Assembly (NCBI GenBank): GCA_018389105.1
Contig: JACATO010001005.1
Span: 389,001 to 453,000, forward strand
Direction: 5' to 3'
DNA from: Nautilus pompilius
Taxonomy: Eukaryota; Mollusca; Cephalopoda; Nautilida; Nautilidae
DNA length: 64,000 nt
The notes below the pieces were generated by a model. That model searched no databases and had not been told where the DNA came from. It saw only the letters and a list, made by a program, of their open reading frames with translations. The number at the start of each line of letters is the position of its first letter. Position 1 is the stretch's first letter. Positions 24,968-52,518 of this stretch are shown in pieces. Made by a program: the position numbers and the translations under genes.

Positions 24968-27727
24968 TGCATTCCCAAGAAAGCATCATCATCATCCCAA
25001 AGACTTAACTCTAAGTGTAATCATACATCTTTATTAGCCATTTTTATTAAACGCCTGGTGATTTTGTTTTCCTTGTGTGACTTCTACAGACAAGATATGG
25101 TTGCTAAACTAATTCATGTAGACAGCAAAGCTGCATTACTGTGGATTTTAAAAATTGTTCTGAACATGAATACTAAGTATTTGCTATCTTAAACTGTGTC
25201 CATCTTAAAACCTTGTTATTGTGCTCTAAGATAATACCTCAAGAGCTGGGAAGTCTGAAACCTGAAAAAATTATAATCAGTTTTACACACCTTAATGTAA
25301 AACTAATACAAGTAGGATTATTATTATTAATTTTAAAAAAAATTAGCCCAAGTGCACACTACATGCAGAAAAAGCTATTAACAAAGAATAGCATATATTA
25401 GGTGAAAAATTTACTAAAATTTGAACTGGAATCATAATATAGGTGTGATCTTTTGAGGCCTAGATCTACATCTCCAGATGCAAATGTGTATGATTTAAGA
25501 ATGAAAAGGAATACAATTATAAGTATACATAATGTTTATTACTGTAAAAATTACCTTTTTAGAATCAAAGTTAAGCCAAATTCCTAAAAGGCTGAGGCCA
25601 TGCCAGTGAGAAATTATACATTCAATTAGTGAAGGAAATGATGAGTGTTTCACAAAATGCCATCTTTTTGTTGAACTAGAACAAATTTAGATGCTGCCTA
25701 TGCAGTTATCTTCTGGTGTTCTCTAATATCAGGGGATGATTGCTCATTTTCAAAAGGATAATCAAATTTTGACAACTGGAAACTTGCTACTGCTAAGGAA
25801 CTACCGTTTTGACTGGATCCTAGCAAATAGGCAACTTTAAGTGGGTAGTTGGATGTGCCCAATTCTCCATCAATTTCCTATAAGACCCTGATAATTATAC
25901 TGCAATATTAATGTAGTATCTGTAGCACTTGACTGACCAACGAAAGTATATTTCATAGATAAAATCATGCCAAGCATCAGTAAATATTATACTCTTGTGA
26001 AAGATTTCAAAGGAGTTTCTGATGTGATATCGCACCAGTGATGAAATGCTAAATGTCAACTGGCACTGAATTTAACCTAGATATATCAACTGAAATGCTA
26101 AATCCATTATTTTGCACATCACATATTTATAAAGTTTCACGATGTTCCTATGTAAGCACATTTAAAAACAAAGATGTGTGTCGTTTCACTTAACAGCTAA
26201 ACAGGAATTAGCATGTGTGAAAGTTTCTTCGAATGTGAAATTAGTTTGCAACATCTAGTGACCAGCCCCAAAAGGAAATTAGAATTCATTCCTATGATGT
26301 CAACTAAAAAGAAATATAAACTATATTGAAAACTGTAATCAATCAAATATGTAACTGAATAAATTTAAAAAAAAAAAACAGCAGCCATTTCATCCTCCTG
26401 TTGTTAATTTATTTTTTAAACAAGTTGATTTTCAAAGGTATTTAAAATAGGAGTTATGACATCACCAATACAAATGAAAAGCGCCATGTTTAAATTTACT
26501 TAATCTCCTCTGATGTTAATTTTGTAGCTATAAAAAGCATATTGTTCCTTTAAATATTTAAACAACAAACCCAGCTTCACACAATGTTAAACATTAAAGA
26601 TAGTATTATTAGAGTATTATGCCATGGCACCAATGAGATGTCTCATGTATACTCCTGTCCAAAGTAATTCTTGGTGGAGACCAAGTCCTTCCAAGGTGGT
26701 GAACAAACTTACTGCAAGTCCCTGAAATATGAATTTTTCAGATGTGAGAAGCTGCTGGCACAAAGGGAAGCATGGCCAGTCTCTCAACATTATGTAAATA
26801 ATACATCAAGGTCTTTTCTAGTCCAACTTCATCGACTTGGCTTGGCTTGTCAAAGTATCAATCTGATAGAGCACATACAAATACTCTTTTGAGACATCTC
26901 CAGGGGCCAGGAAATAACCACCTATTTGAAAAAAAACTGCATCTTCAGTACCAAGTTAACAGCATTTTTTCTTTTTAACTAAGAAAAGAATTCAGGTTAA
27001 GATGATTAATTCCACTCTTAAGAAAATGTTTCGCTGTCATTCATTTTTACAAATGTTTTTTTTTTTTTTTTTTTGGACATGCTAAAAAAAGCCAAATGTA
27101 ATTTTAGGAAATGATAAACAATTAGTCTTCCATTGGAGGCACATCAAAGCTAAAAACTAGTTTGACAAGTTGTCATTAAACAGTCATAAAATTTAAACCA
27201 GTTCCCAGCTATCCAACATCATGGCCACAACTATATCTTTCTAAATTTTAAACAAGTTTTAATAAGTCCAGAATCTAAACTCTAGCAGGTTTAAGCAACA
27301 TCTTTTAAGATGTTTTCAATACTGATGTTCTGACATTATACATGGCTGCTTTAAATGTATATTTTAGTCATCTTTAAACACATCTGTATAAAGCAACTCA
27401 ATTGTAAGGTATTTTTTGCAACCATGACTTTAGAATTTATCTAGACATTACTCCTTTTCTGACATTGAAATTGTTTTTCCAGATACATCTATTTCAACAA
27501 ATTAAAAGCTAAAGCCAAACCAATTTAAAATATTTAGCTGTATGACACTTGTGAGCACTCTCTTAACTTGTATGAATTAAACAAGTGGAATCTAGTGACT
27601 GATGCATAGGCGTTATATGATCTTGAAAATGTAAAGATAAAACTTTTTTTTTGTTTTTACAAGAACTTCATCTCCACACAAATATAACACATTCAAAGAA
27701 AAAGAAGACAAAAAGGTATGTTAAATA
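24968..27727. other. Intergenic stretch between the two helicase genes
   Basis: A/T-rich sequence between the tandem array and the copy B polyadenylation signal. I see no gene, RNA or named mobile element, only A and T homopolymers such as the T-run at 27057-27074. Confidence 0.6.
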
Positions 27728-27733
27728 TTTATT
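27728..27733 (-). terminator. DDX5/17-like copy B polyadenylation signal
   Basis: Minus-strand AATAAA about 460 nt beyond the copy B stop codon. It lies in the same 16-nt block (tgttaaatatttatta on the plus strand) found at the copy A signal, which supports both as the real 3' ends. Confidence 0.65.
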
Positions 27734-28190
27734 AAGAGTATTTTTTCCTCTTTATTTTTCCCTGTAAAATGAATTCAGAATGAGAAGTAACAAAGAAATA
27801 CTATACATGTAAACACAGGCTGAAGCTTCTCGTAGATGAGGATAAGGGAAGGGTAATGGAGTTGGTTGTCTTCTAGGCCTTGTTCTATTTTACATCCTCT
27901 GTCTAACGTTGTTTGGAGCAATGACTAACAATAATCCACATCAGAAAACCCATTATTTCACTTTTTAAGTTTTAACTGCTGGAAAATGTCCTAGGAATTT
28001 TTTGTTTCATGTTCCATATTTCCAAGCAAGTGTATATTTCAGTGATTTAGCAATAGCAACTGATGTTCTCTAAATGCTCTTTGGTATATTCCTGACCAAC
28101 CAAGATTATTATCTGCTTTCCAAAGATTCCTTCCTCAACCCCAAATCTTAAAGCTGTGAGCATCCCTTTTATGCAGAACTACTGTCTCCC

Positions 28191-43798
<15,608 letters not shown>

Positions 43799-44758
43799 CT
43801 GGACAGACAAAATTAAACCATTAGCTGTTATTCTACTGAAGCTGGGGAGGGAGGGGGGAGTCCTAAAACCCACGGAAAAGAACGGACCCGACGAGGAAGA
43901 CGAAGCCATAGGAATGGGTGGCCAGCGTGAGAGCGAAGGGGTCAGCCAGGGTCTGGATGGAAGCATGGTCGTACCGGACTAACCCCAACCGCGGGGGGGG
44001 GGGGGGTTCTACGGGGCCCTACACAACCGAATTCATCCATCATCGCCCGCTAGAGATAACGGTAGCACCTGTGCATGTATGTACCTGGTTGTCCCCTTTA
44101 TTTCGAAGATGCTAATTACGGCTCTCACTCATAAAGCCACAACGAACGACCTTGGGTCTGAGCGGGTCCAGCCAACGTACCCCCCCCCAGCCAGCCTAGT
44201 TGTTGCCCCCTTTTTGCCTCAGCTCCCAGACAACAACATTTATCGGGGGAGAGAGAGAGGGTTAAGCATATGACCGGAACCAACACCCCCCCCACGTCCA
44301 AACTTAGCTCTTTTCAGCGGTAGCCCCTGGGGGCAGTTACCACCACGAATCGATGCAGAGGGAAGCGGGCGCGGAATGTCTAACTTGCGGGCGGCAAAAA
44401 GAATAACGTGTGTAACTACACCGAACAAGACTAAAGAAGGGAAAATCTCCCCATCACCGGTAGTCGTCATCTTGTCTGGTAATGTTGGCGACACACGAGG
44501 TTCGGCTTCGTCGTCACCCGGCGCGCGAACGAGGGGGGCCTCGGCGATAACCCAAACCAGGAGAACCTGTCTCCCCTCTCCCCCTCCTCCTCCCTCTACC
44601 GACGTTTTCTTCACAGGGTCCACAAACCTTAGGAGGAGATTCGACGACACCAACAGCACACTCCGTCCGTACATTATCGACGGTCAATGGCCTCCGCGTC
44701 TCGTCACGTGGTTTCGGGGGGGTAGCGTTCTTCGCGAGAAATGGAAAGCTACAATTAA

Positions 44759-44778
44759 CCCCCTCCCCTCCCCTCCCC
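44759..44778 (-). promoter_or_regulatory. G-quadruplex-type tract (minus strand)
   Basis: Four C-runs of four to five bases separated by single T on the plus strand, so four G-runs on the minus strand. Lies next to the 24-nt shared block at 44783. Confidence 0.55.
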
Positions 44779-44782
44779 GTTA

Positions 44783-44806
44783 TTAACAGGTAAACCTCCA
44801 CCTAAA
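44783..44806. promoter_or_regulatory. 24-nt block shared by the copy A and copy B 5' regions (copy B member)
   Basis: Counterpart of 22344-22367, 22 of 24 identical. If it sits in intron 1 of copy B as it does in copy A, the missing first exon would lie to its right. Confidence 0.5.
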
Positions 44807-45338
44807 ACAAACATCTTTTATGTCTTTTTTTTTTTTAATGCCCGTCAGGTGTGAAGCGAACTTAGAGCTGCGAGTGCGTTCATCCTGTGGAACCGGGGGG
44901 GGGGGGGTAGTAGTAGTCTCGGAACGCGCTAGCCCAGACATTGCTTCCGCACATGGGAACTAACCGTGTCTTCGCTGCCGACGGAGGGTTAATGGCACTT
45001 AGCAGACGCGGGGTTTAATAAACAAATGCGTTTTTATTTCCTTTCCTTGATGTCTCTATTTATTCCAAGTAATTTTTGTCCCCTCTCCTCCTCCGTCAAC
45101 CAGAATTACGAAGGTAAACATGCCCAACACACGGTCGGTCACCGAACCGCCCACCCGTGATAACAATATTGAACACTTAACACCAATGAACATTTAATGC
45201 TTAAACAACAACAGGAATTTTTACATAACCCCCTCCCTCCCCCCCTTTTTTTTTTTTTTAATGAATACGATATCACGGCTGAGAATGCTGATGTGACTTC
45301 CGGTTTGGAGAGCTGGGCGGGTTCGCCGATCCACCGCA

Positions 45339-45348
45339 AAGATGGCGG
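45339..45348 (+). promoter_or_regulatory. YY1-type AAGATGGCGG motif
   Basis: Matches the AANATGGCGG core of YY1 sites common near starts of housekeeping genes. Its ATG also opens a six-codon frame (MAEPSV, stop at 45362) that would be an upstream ORF if it lies in the EXOSC5 5' UTR. A possible 5' UTR intron runs from a gtgggt donor at 45419 to an acceptor at 45579. Confidence 0.4.
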
Positions 45349-45598
45349 AGCCTTCTGTTTGATTTCTCCCCTAAACTCCGGGAGTTTTACGCATATTAAA
45401 GCCGTCTGTTCTGCATAGGTGGGTGGGAGAAACAGGGATAGTTTACTATTATTATTATTATTATTAGTGTTGTTGTTGTCACGATCACCATTCACGCGAT
45501 TGAGAAAGAAGGCGAATGAATGTATTCTACTGAATCTTTGCTGATCTTTCCCCCTTCTTTCTTTGGTTCACCTATTTAGCTGCTGATCCGCCCTCCCC

Positions 45599-46252
45599 AT
45601 GGATAAAAGCGTCGTGCAGAACCAGCTGAGGCCCCTGGTCTGCGAACTTGGGCAGCTCAAGAAGCCGGATGGATCGGCGAGCCTGAGTTCTGGGGGCACG
45701 TCCGCCCTGGCTGCCGTCTACGGACCCGGGGAAGTGAAGGTCGTCAGGGAACTCTTCAACAGGTGCTCCGTCGAGGTCGTGTACAAGCCCAAGCTGGGGA
45801 TGCCCGGCTGTGCGGAGAAGCTGAAGGAGCGAACCGTGCGAAACATTTTCGAAACGGCGATCCTGACGTCGCTCCATCCCCGCTCGGCCATCAGCCTGAC
45901 CGTCCAGGAGGTGCAGAACTCCGGGTCGCTGCTGGCCTGCTGCATCAATGCCTGCTGCCTGGCGGTTATGGACGCGAGCATAAGCATGAGGTTCTTGGTC
46001 GCCGCGGTTTCCTGCGCGCTGGACGACGAGGGAGCCGTGGTGCTCGATCCGTCAGGGAAGGAGGAGAAGGAGGCGGCTGTTCTGTTTACGTTCGTTTTCG
46101 ACAACGTGGAGAAACACATCGTCGCCGTGAAAACCTCCGGTTGCTATAGCGACGAACAGTTTCAGACGGCGCTGCGCGCGTGTAAAAGGGCGAGCGAGGA
46201 GGTCTTCAGTTTCTACCGGGAGCTCATGCAGAAGAAGATGTCACACGGTTGA
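45599..46252 (+). CDS. EXOSC5: Exosome complex component Rrp46
   Basis: EXOSC5 is one of the six RNase PH-like subunits of the ring of the RNA exosome, which processes and degrades RNA 3' to 5' in nucleus and cytoplasm. The ring subunits in animals are non-catalytic. One uninterrupted frame of 217 aa (family about 235 aa) covers the whole RNase PH domain. Family strings are visible: CELGQLKKPDGSASLSSG near residue 15, VYGPGEVKV near 40, KPKLGMPG near 63, TSLHPRSAISLTVQEVQ near 90, GSLLACCINACCLAVMDA near 110, CALDDEGAVVLDP near 140 and a C-terminal EEVFSFYREL. The ATG at 45599 is chosen because the frame upstream soon stops and the domain begins about 10 residues later. Its G/C-rich codon use contrasts with the A/T-rich flanks. 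It is head to head with the copy B 5' zone. The coding region has no intron. Confidence 0.95.
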   Translation: MDKSVVQNQLRPLVCELGQLKKPDGSASLSSGGTSALAAVYGPGEVKVVRELFNRCSVEVVYKPKLGMPGCAEKLKERTVRNIFETAILTSLHPRSAISLTVQEVQNSGSLLACCINACCLAVMDASISMRFLVAAVSCALDDEGAVVLDPSGKEEKEAAVLFTFVFDNVEKHIVAVKTSGCYSDEQFQTALRACKRASEEVFSFYRELMQKKMSHG

Positions 46253-46316
46253 AGAAAGAGTTGCTTTTTCTTTAAGCGTTGGAAAAATATATTCCTGTTC
46301 CCATTATTCATTGGAA

Positions 46317-46322
46317 AATAAA
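46317..46322 (+). terminator. EXOSC5 polyadenylation signal
   Basis: AATAAA 65 nt after the stop codon, followed by a T/G-rich stretch, implying a 3' UTR of about 85 nt. Confidence 0.75.
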
Positions 46323-48109
46323 GAAGTTTTCGTAAAATGTTTCCTACTGACTTATGAGCGTTATAGTAGAGGGGACATTAATACAATTTATGGGGATAAT
46401 TGGAATGAAGTGTTGCTTTAAGACACAACGGGTACGCTCTGCCTAATCATTTTCTCTGTGTTGACCGAAGAATTCTCATGTAGAATGAGGTTGCTGTGAC
46501 TGTGCGATTGTTAAGAGATTTAGTTTTATTTTTAAATAATCAAAAAAAAAAAAAAAATAGATAGTACTAACCGTTAAACAACAGACTGGCTTATTTATAT
46601 GGATGTTCAAAAGGGGGGGGCGAAATTTGTACAAATGGGATGAAGTTTATGACTAAAAACCACATTGTTAATTTAAACTTTTCCCCGCTTCCAAACCTTC
46701 ATGGGAAGACCACAGCTCTCTTGTCAAGAAAACCACAAACAGCTTTACAAGTGTCACGGGTGTATGTTTAATGGAGTGTGCATAATAGTGGCTTCCATAG
46801 TATTGGTATGAAAACTTCTGTTGTGTTTGGGAAGTCCTTGTTTCTGCATCTAGACAGTTTCTTGTTTTTGTGTGGTTCCATACATTGATTTTTTTAAAGG
46901 CCAAACCTCTTGTATGATTAATTAAATGCGTCAGGATTTAAAGCTGATATGATTCCTAGGAATGATAGTGCGCGGGTAACTTGTTTCCTGTTAACCCCCA
47001 CAAAAAATGTGTATCCGCTGACATTTAAAACTGAGCCAACCACATGAAAATATTGTTCCCTGCCTTTTCAACATTTTTTTAAAAATGCATTAACCAAGCA
47101 AAAGAGGAAAAAAACCAAACCACTGAAAATTTGTTAAAATGTTCATCAGAACATACTACAAACCATTAAGTATGATACCAAGTCAAACGTTTTTGAATAA
47201 TTATGGACCTGAGTTAATTTTTCTATGTTAAATTCTGTTTGTACTGAAAGCTTGAGATTTTGCATTCATCTGATGTTTATATTAATTTAAATAATCACTA
47301 GACCATACCATGCTTTTGTATAAATGTTAACAGACCTCATTACAGATGATTATCATTTCTTTATATGGCTGAGAGTCTCAGGAGACACAGACATCACAAT
47401 CAAAGTATGTCTAATAGGTAATGGGTTTATACTACAAAAAGGTAATCAAGTAGCAAAACAAAATGAATAATACCTTGCTAAAAATCATGTTGACTTAAAA
47501 CTGTTTGGTGGAATGAAACTAAGTCAAAAAGTGAAAATACGTCCTACCAATGTCATCCGGAGATGGAACTGCTTGAAAGAAGACTGGTATTTACTTACAA
47601 AGTAATATTTTGAAAAGTTTCTGAACAAGATTCAAAATGCTCAGTGTGCAATCTTGAATGCCAGGATGTGTAGGGAGAGGTTTGAGTGCCTTTCCATGTT
47701 CTCTTGAAAGTTCCAAGTGTAAAGATCGACAGTTTTCAGGATAATGGAATACTGCAAAGCAAGCATTAGCTTTTTTTTTTTTTCCTCTGTTCACAATTTT
47801 AGATATCATTTTTAATATCTTGATACTGGTACCATGCCTTTCTCTAAATTCCTCTTACCCTGCTCACATCCTGGTAACACATTTAACATTGTAAAATAAC
47901 TTTTCTAGTAATTTTTTTTTTTAAATGTGGATGTTATTGTTTTTTTAAATTAATTCTTGATGTTTAACCATTCTGTAATGTGAAGAAAAAAATTGTGACA
48001 CAGTTACCCTCCATGTTGTAAATATACTATTTGTAGTTGAAGGGAGGTAACTCAGTTTTCTTTACAGGTTTCAGTAAGTAATAAATTAAGCAATGATAGG
48101 GATGATGAT

Positions 48110-48320
48110 GGCATAGTTACGTTTACCAAACAGTGGATGTATGTGTGGTGAATCTCCCTCCATAGCCTAGTTCTTATTCTTCTTTACGAGGGTCAACATA
48201 GGTTTATTTTGGTTTCCTCCCGCAGGTAAGCAGATAAATGAAAAGTGGTCAGTCAGAGTGAACTGGCCACTGTTTCAGGTGCCATAAGCTCCATCTTCCC
48301 ACCAAGCCTATGCTAAAAAT
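48110..48320 (+). repeat. SINE-like fragment
   Basis: Contains aatctccctccatagcctag and a C/T-rich part with cctcccgcaggtaagcag, similar to the middle of the repeat at 49.6 kb. Divergent; the ends are uncertain. Confidence 0.4.
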
Positions 48321-49136
48321 TTCGTGTAGCAGGGAATGAGACTGCCATCAGTGTTACTCTTCTGCAGATCAGTGAATTTTTTTTTAGTTATTCCCTCGTC
48401 ATCGATTAAAAAAATTCTGTACCTGTAGAACTGCTTTAAATGCAGGAAGATGATGAAATTTATTTAAAAAAAAAACAAAACAAACAAATTCTACCATACT
48501 TATCAACTACTTTGAATTTGGTGCAGATTCCTAAATTTGGAACCTTAACGATTGAAACCATTTCTTTCAAGAAATTATTTTTGAGGAGACACTTCTAAAT
48601 ACCAGGGCAAACCTATGGACACCGGGCGTATTGATTTATCAAAGCTGCTCCATCCAACGCTTGCAAAAACAAAATATAAGAAGTCCACCACTTTTATTTA
48701 TTACCATCACTAGACTAGTAGTGTCAGCCTCACCAGCACTTCACTGCAGGAGTTGCCTCCCCCACCTGCCTAACAATTGTGACTCGTATGAAAGCTCTTC
48801 TACCAACATCTTTTTTTCATTATAAAACAAGTGTTTTGTTGATTTGTTAATGGAGTTCAAATCTTATATCAAAACAATATGCAAGTTACTGTATTACATC
48901 CACTTCAATAATAATAATAATAATTATTATTCAAAGACAAAGTTTATTTACAGAATGTTGAAGTTGAGGGTTTAAAGATTCATTATGCATATTAAATATC
49001 TTAAAGCCATTATTTTCCAATAATATTTTAATTTTTTAAAGTCAGATTTCATAACATTGTTTGCCCAAAGAAGTCAACCACTGACTTGTACATCATGTAA
49101 ATAAAATAAAAATGAAAGAGCAGTTACAATGAAAAT

Positions 49137-49137
<1 letters not shown>

Positions 49138-49168
<31 letters not shown>
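49138..49168. repeat. (TAA)n microsatellite
   Basis: About ten TAA units; a second shorter TAA/ATT run is at 48908-48931. Confidence 0.9.
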
Positions 49169-49579
49169 GGGCTTTCATCTTTCTGAGGCCGAATACAGGT
49201 CATCATCAAAAAGCAGCAGCAAATCTGACCCTCAGAATAACTCCTTGGAAATGATACAAACATCTAAAATGTGTCTCCAGTTTTTGAAATGTATTGATTT
49301 TCAAGTATTTAAAACTGTTCAGCAATTTAAGTTGTCTTATGAAAATACTTGAAATCTTATTTTAAAAACAATTTTTTTTTTCTGACAAAACTACTACATT
49401 CACTGTGCACAGCTTCCAGACACCAACATGGAGACCAAATGTGATTTCTGCCATTCAACTTCAATGTCAATTGAAGACTTCTCCGCCATGAACATCAGTT
49501 ACCAAAGATGCCATTGAGTATCATATTGATTTTACAAACTGAAAAGTTGCTTTTTTTTCCTTTTCTGATAAAAAGGGTA

Positions 49580-49945
49580 GGTTGGCTAGTGGACCAGTGA
49601 TAGACTACCAGACTGCCAAGGTTGAGGGCCAGCTTGATTTGGTGTACCTCCCTAGCATAGTTTCTTCTTCATCATCACCAGCCATGGCATGCCAGCTTCA
49701 GCTTCCTCCCACCTCTGAAAGTGAAGAGATCCAGGGTTAGAGTTTTCTGGCACACGAGGTGGTGGTTCCATGGCCAGCTCTTCATTGGCTCATACTTTAA
49801 CCGTTTTTCAACAGACCCCCCAACCGTACCCAGGTAATTGGCTTGGCCATCTACCCTATAGTCCCCTTTCCAGCTTCCTTGCTGTGAGGTGTCCTTAGAG
49901 CTCGACATTTGGGACAGAGTTCAGCAAGACGACAGTAACAAAAAA
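49580..49945 (+). repeat. SINE-like repeat
   Basis: Shares tgccaaggttgagggccagc (like gccgagggcccaagtttgat at 42.4 kb), gtacctccctagcatagttt and the C/T-rich cttcctcccacctctgaaa with the other members. It ends with agcaagacgacagtaac, matching the gtacgacagcaac end of the 42.4 kb copy. Confidence 0.55.
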
Positions 49946-51468
49946 AATTGCAGTATTCCATTTATCTCCGTCTAGCACAGCAAGTAGTTTACCTCATGTG
50001 ACTGAACACAGGTTCCCTGTACACAATAAACAAACACCAGCTAAATGGTAAGCAGCTTGCCTAATACAAAGAGTACATGTCCTTACCAATAAAGTCCATC
50101 ACATGATAAAATACAAAAACAAATTTTTTTGGACTAAGACCAACATTTTCTCTTTTCTCTTCTTGATGATGTGATACTAAACTGTCCACAATATTTTATG
50201 TGGTGTTCACAAAATCGCAAACAAGTTTCATACAGACAAAACTAAACGAAAACCCAAGCTTAGATGGATTTCAGCTGGTTTGTGGTAGGACAGAAAGTCA
50301 GAGAACAAAAATGATCATTGCCAAACTATCTGATAAGTAATGGTGAAAATTAACATAATATTTAAAATGTCAATGAGGCTTATATTAAAATTAATTTCTA
50401 AAAAAAAAAAAGCAGCAATAATTGAAGAATGACCTTTTTTTTTCAATGACTTTATGATGGGTCCACTGATGATAATGAGACTTATCGTCAAAACATTTGT
50501 TTTCCTTTTCTGGTGGTCATTTAGGGATAGGTTGAGATTTCACTGTGAAAGTAGAGAAAATCATGTCATCTATTTCTTCTTGCATATTGGTGAAATGTGA
50601 AGAAACTATAAACTATGTACAACTATTGTAAAAGAAAAATATTAAAATCTCCACTTCCAAAGGTTCCAGAGAACGTGTCTTAGAATGCCATGTTCATTGC
50701 TGTCAAGAAATGTCAGCACCAGTCTACTGTGACAAAATACCACATCTACATTCTGTCTGCAGTTCTCGAGGAGTTTTTCTTTTTTGTGATCAAGGAAAAA
50801 AATTTTGTTTTTAAAGTTTGATGCCTACATACTTCATGATGAAATCTACATGGTCTGATCAGCACAACGCACTCAGTAAACAAAAGCTGCATTCTTTATC
50901 CAAAATTTGTGTAATTTTCAGGAAATTTTGGTTAAGGAGCTGCATCCCACAGTCTCTTTACCAATGATATAAATAATGTGTGAATCTTTTGTGTGAAATT
51001 AACAGTCAATAAATAAATTGGTGACATTTATCCAACTAATGACAAGATTACAAAGGATCCTTGATCAGAAAAATGGGGGCAAGGTTAAACAATGGTTTTC
51101 ATATTTATTATAAGATGCCAACACTAGATGGGTACCAGACTGGTCTTCTTGCAAAATAACTTGTCACCACGTTATGCAGGCTAGTGCATGGACAATAACT
51201 CCTACACTATAATAAACTCACACAACCAGAGGTTTGCACAATTTGTTAATGGCCATTGTCATTCATGAGCAGCAACTGTTATTATAAACTAAAAATCTCA
51301 GTGCCTAACACACTACAAATCTATACTCCAACTGATAAAAAGATAAAGGGGAAGCTCAGTGTGTATCCTGAAGCAAACTATTGATATTCTGATGATGCTA
51401 ACTGAAAACGTGAGGAATAAATTAATAGATGACATCATTTCTCTTTAAAAAACTGGAGAAAACGAAAG

Positions 51469-51497
51469 AGAGAGGAGAGAGAGAGAGAGAGAGAAAG
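51469..51497. repeat. (GA)n microsatellite
   Basis: Dinucleotide run with a few interruptions. Confidence 0.85.
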
Positions 51498-51597
51498 AAA
51501 ATTAAACTAAGCATCTATTCCACAAAAGAAAACTTTAGCTTTCATTTTTATTCTGAAGAATAAGCTGAAGGTAAGCAGAAGGGTTTTGCAAGAGGGG

Positions 51598-51660
51598 GCT
51601 CTGGTGTTCCAGTAAAGCAGCATAAGCATGTGAACTAAAAATCGGGCCATTCAAAGGCCC
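51598..51660. repeat. Short dispersed repeat
   Basis: The string ccagtaaagcagcataagca and the following aactaaaaatcgggc resemble 53780-53835 (ccagtgaagcagcatgagtt ... actaaaccaaaagtggg). Too short to place in a family. Confidence 0.35.
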
Positions 51661-52479
51661 TTTGGAAATCTACATTGATAAATCAATACTTGGGCCTTGG
51701 GCCCATTACAAATTTTATTTATTATATCCCAAATTACGCTGATTATATTGCATTTTAAATATGCTCACATCACTCCTCCCTTCTGGACTCTCCAAATTTT
51801 TCCAGATTACATTTTCTGAAATTTTGGATCTTCCTTGTGCTATGTACTTCTGGAAAAACTACGATGTGAAACTGTAGTTAAAGAATTTGATTAATATAAA
51901 ATATTAAGGTACATTAATGATGAACTACATCTAAAATTAATTAAATAATCTAATTATGAATGAAAAAGTTGTAAATGAACATAAAAATGTTTAATAACAC
52001 TATAATATAACATTAATGAAAACAGTTGAAAAATATATTGAAACTCAAAAGTAGGAATGAAAAAATTTTTCATGAATAGCAAACGAGAAGTGGGGAGGCT
52101 CAGTCTCCATATTTTAGGGAAGATTTTAACAAGGGTAGCTGGGGTCTTCCAGCACCCTTAGTTAAGAGGTAAACATGCCTATACAGTAGCCTCTCTCTCT
52201 CTTTCTCCTTGCACAGACAATGAATTAGAAGGAAATCTCTTATGTACAGTTACATAAGAATGAAAGGTGTGATTTTCAGACAGCAGCAGCTACATCAGCA
52301 TCAGTTTTGGTTTGTGACTGAGACTTTGAATCCAAAAGGAAGCAGTTACTGATAAATGAAAATTGTCTCAACTTGGGGGCCATTCACTCAGTGGGTCACC
52401 TGCAAAGACAAACACTAGATATTGTTGATATTCTGCAGAAATGAAACAAGAAAATTTATATTCCTCTCAAAGTGAAGCA

Positions 52480-52518
52480 AAAAAAAAAAAAAAATATATA
52501 TATATATACACACACACC
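52480..52518. repeat. A-run followed by (TA)n and (CA)n
   Basis: Compound simple repeat. Confidence 0.8.

Larger units (their letters stand above)
43799..45598. promoter_or_regulatory. GC-rich zone between copy B and EXOSC5, likely divergent promoter
   Basis: CpG-rich, homopolymer-rich sequence separates copy B exon 43798 (minus strand) from the EXOSC5 start (plus strand). It has a CACGTG at 44705, a C-tract cluster at 44759-44778 and a YY1-type AAGATGGCGG at 45339-45348. The first exon of copy B should lie here. One candidate begins at ATG 44043 on the minus strand and runs through a 14-base G/C homopolymer (43993-44006) to a gttagt donor. As written, the phase does not fit exon 43798; one base fewer in the homopolymer would fit. 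Confidence 0.5.

Noticed and set aside
44240-44801. Long open frames on both strands in the copy B/EXOSC5 GC-rich zone
   Set aside because: GC-rich DNA has few stops; the products are low-complexity G/P-rich on both strands with no recognised domain.
45718-46149. Open frames overlapping EXOSC5 in other frames
   Set aside because: Shadows of the G/C-rich EXOSC5 coding sequence, whose own frame matches the Rrp46 family throughout.
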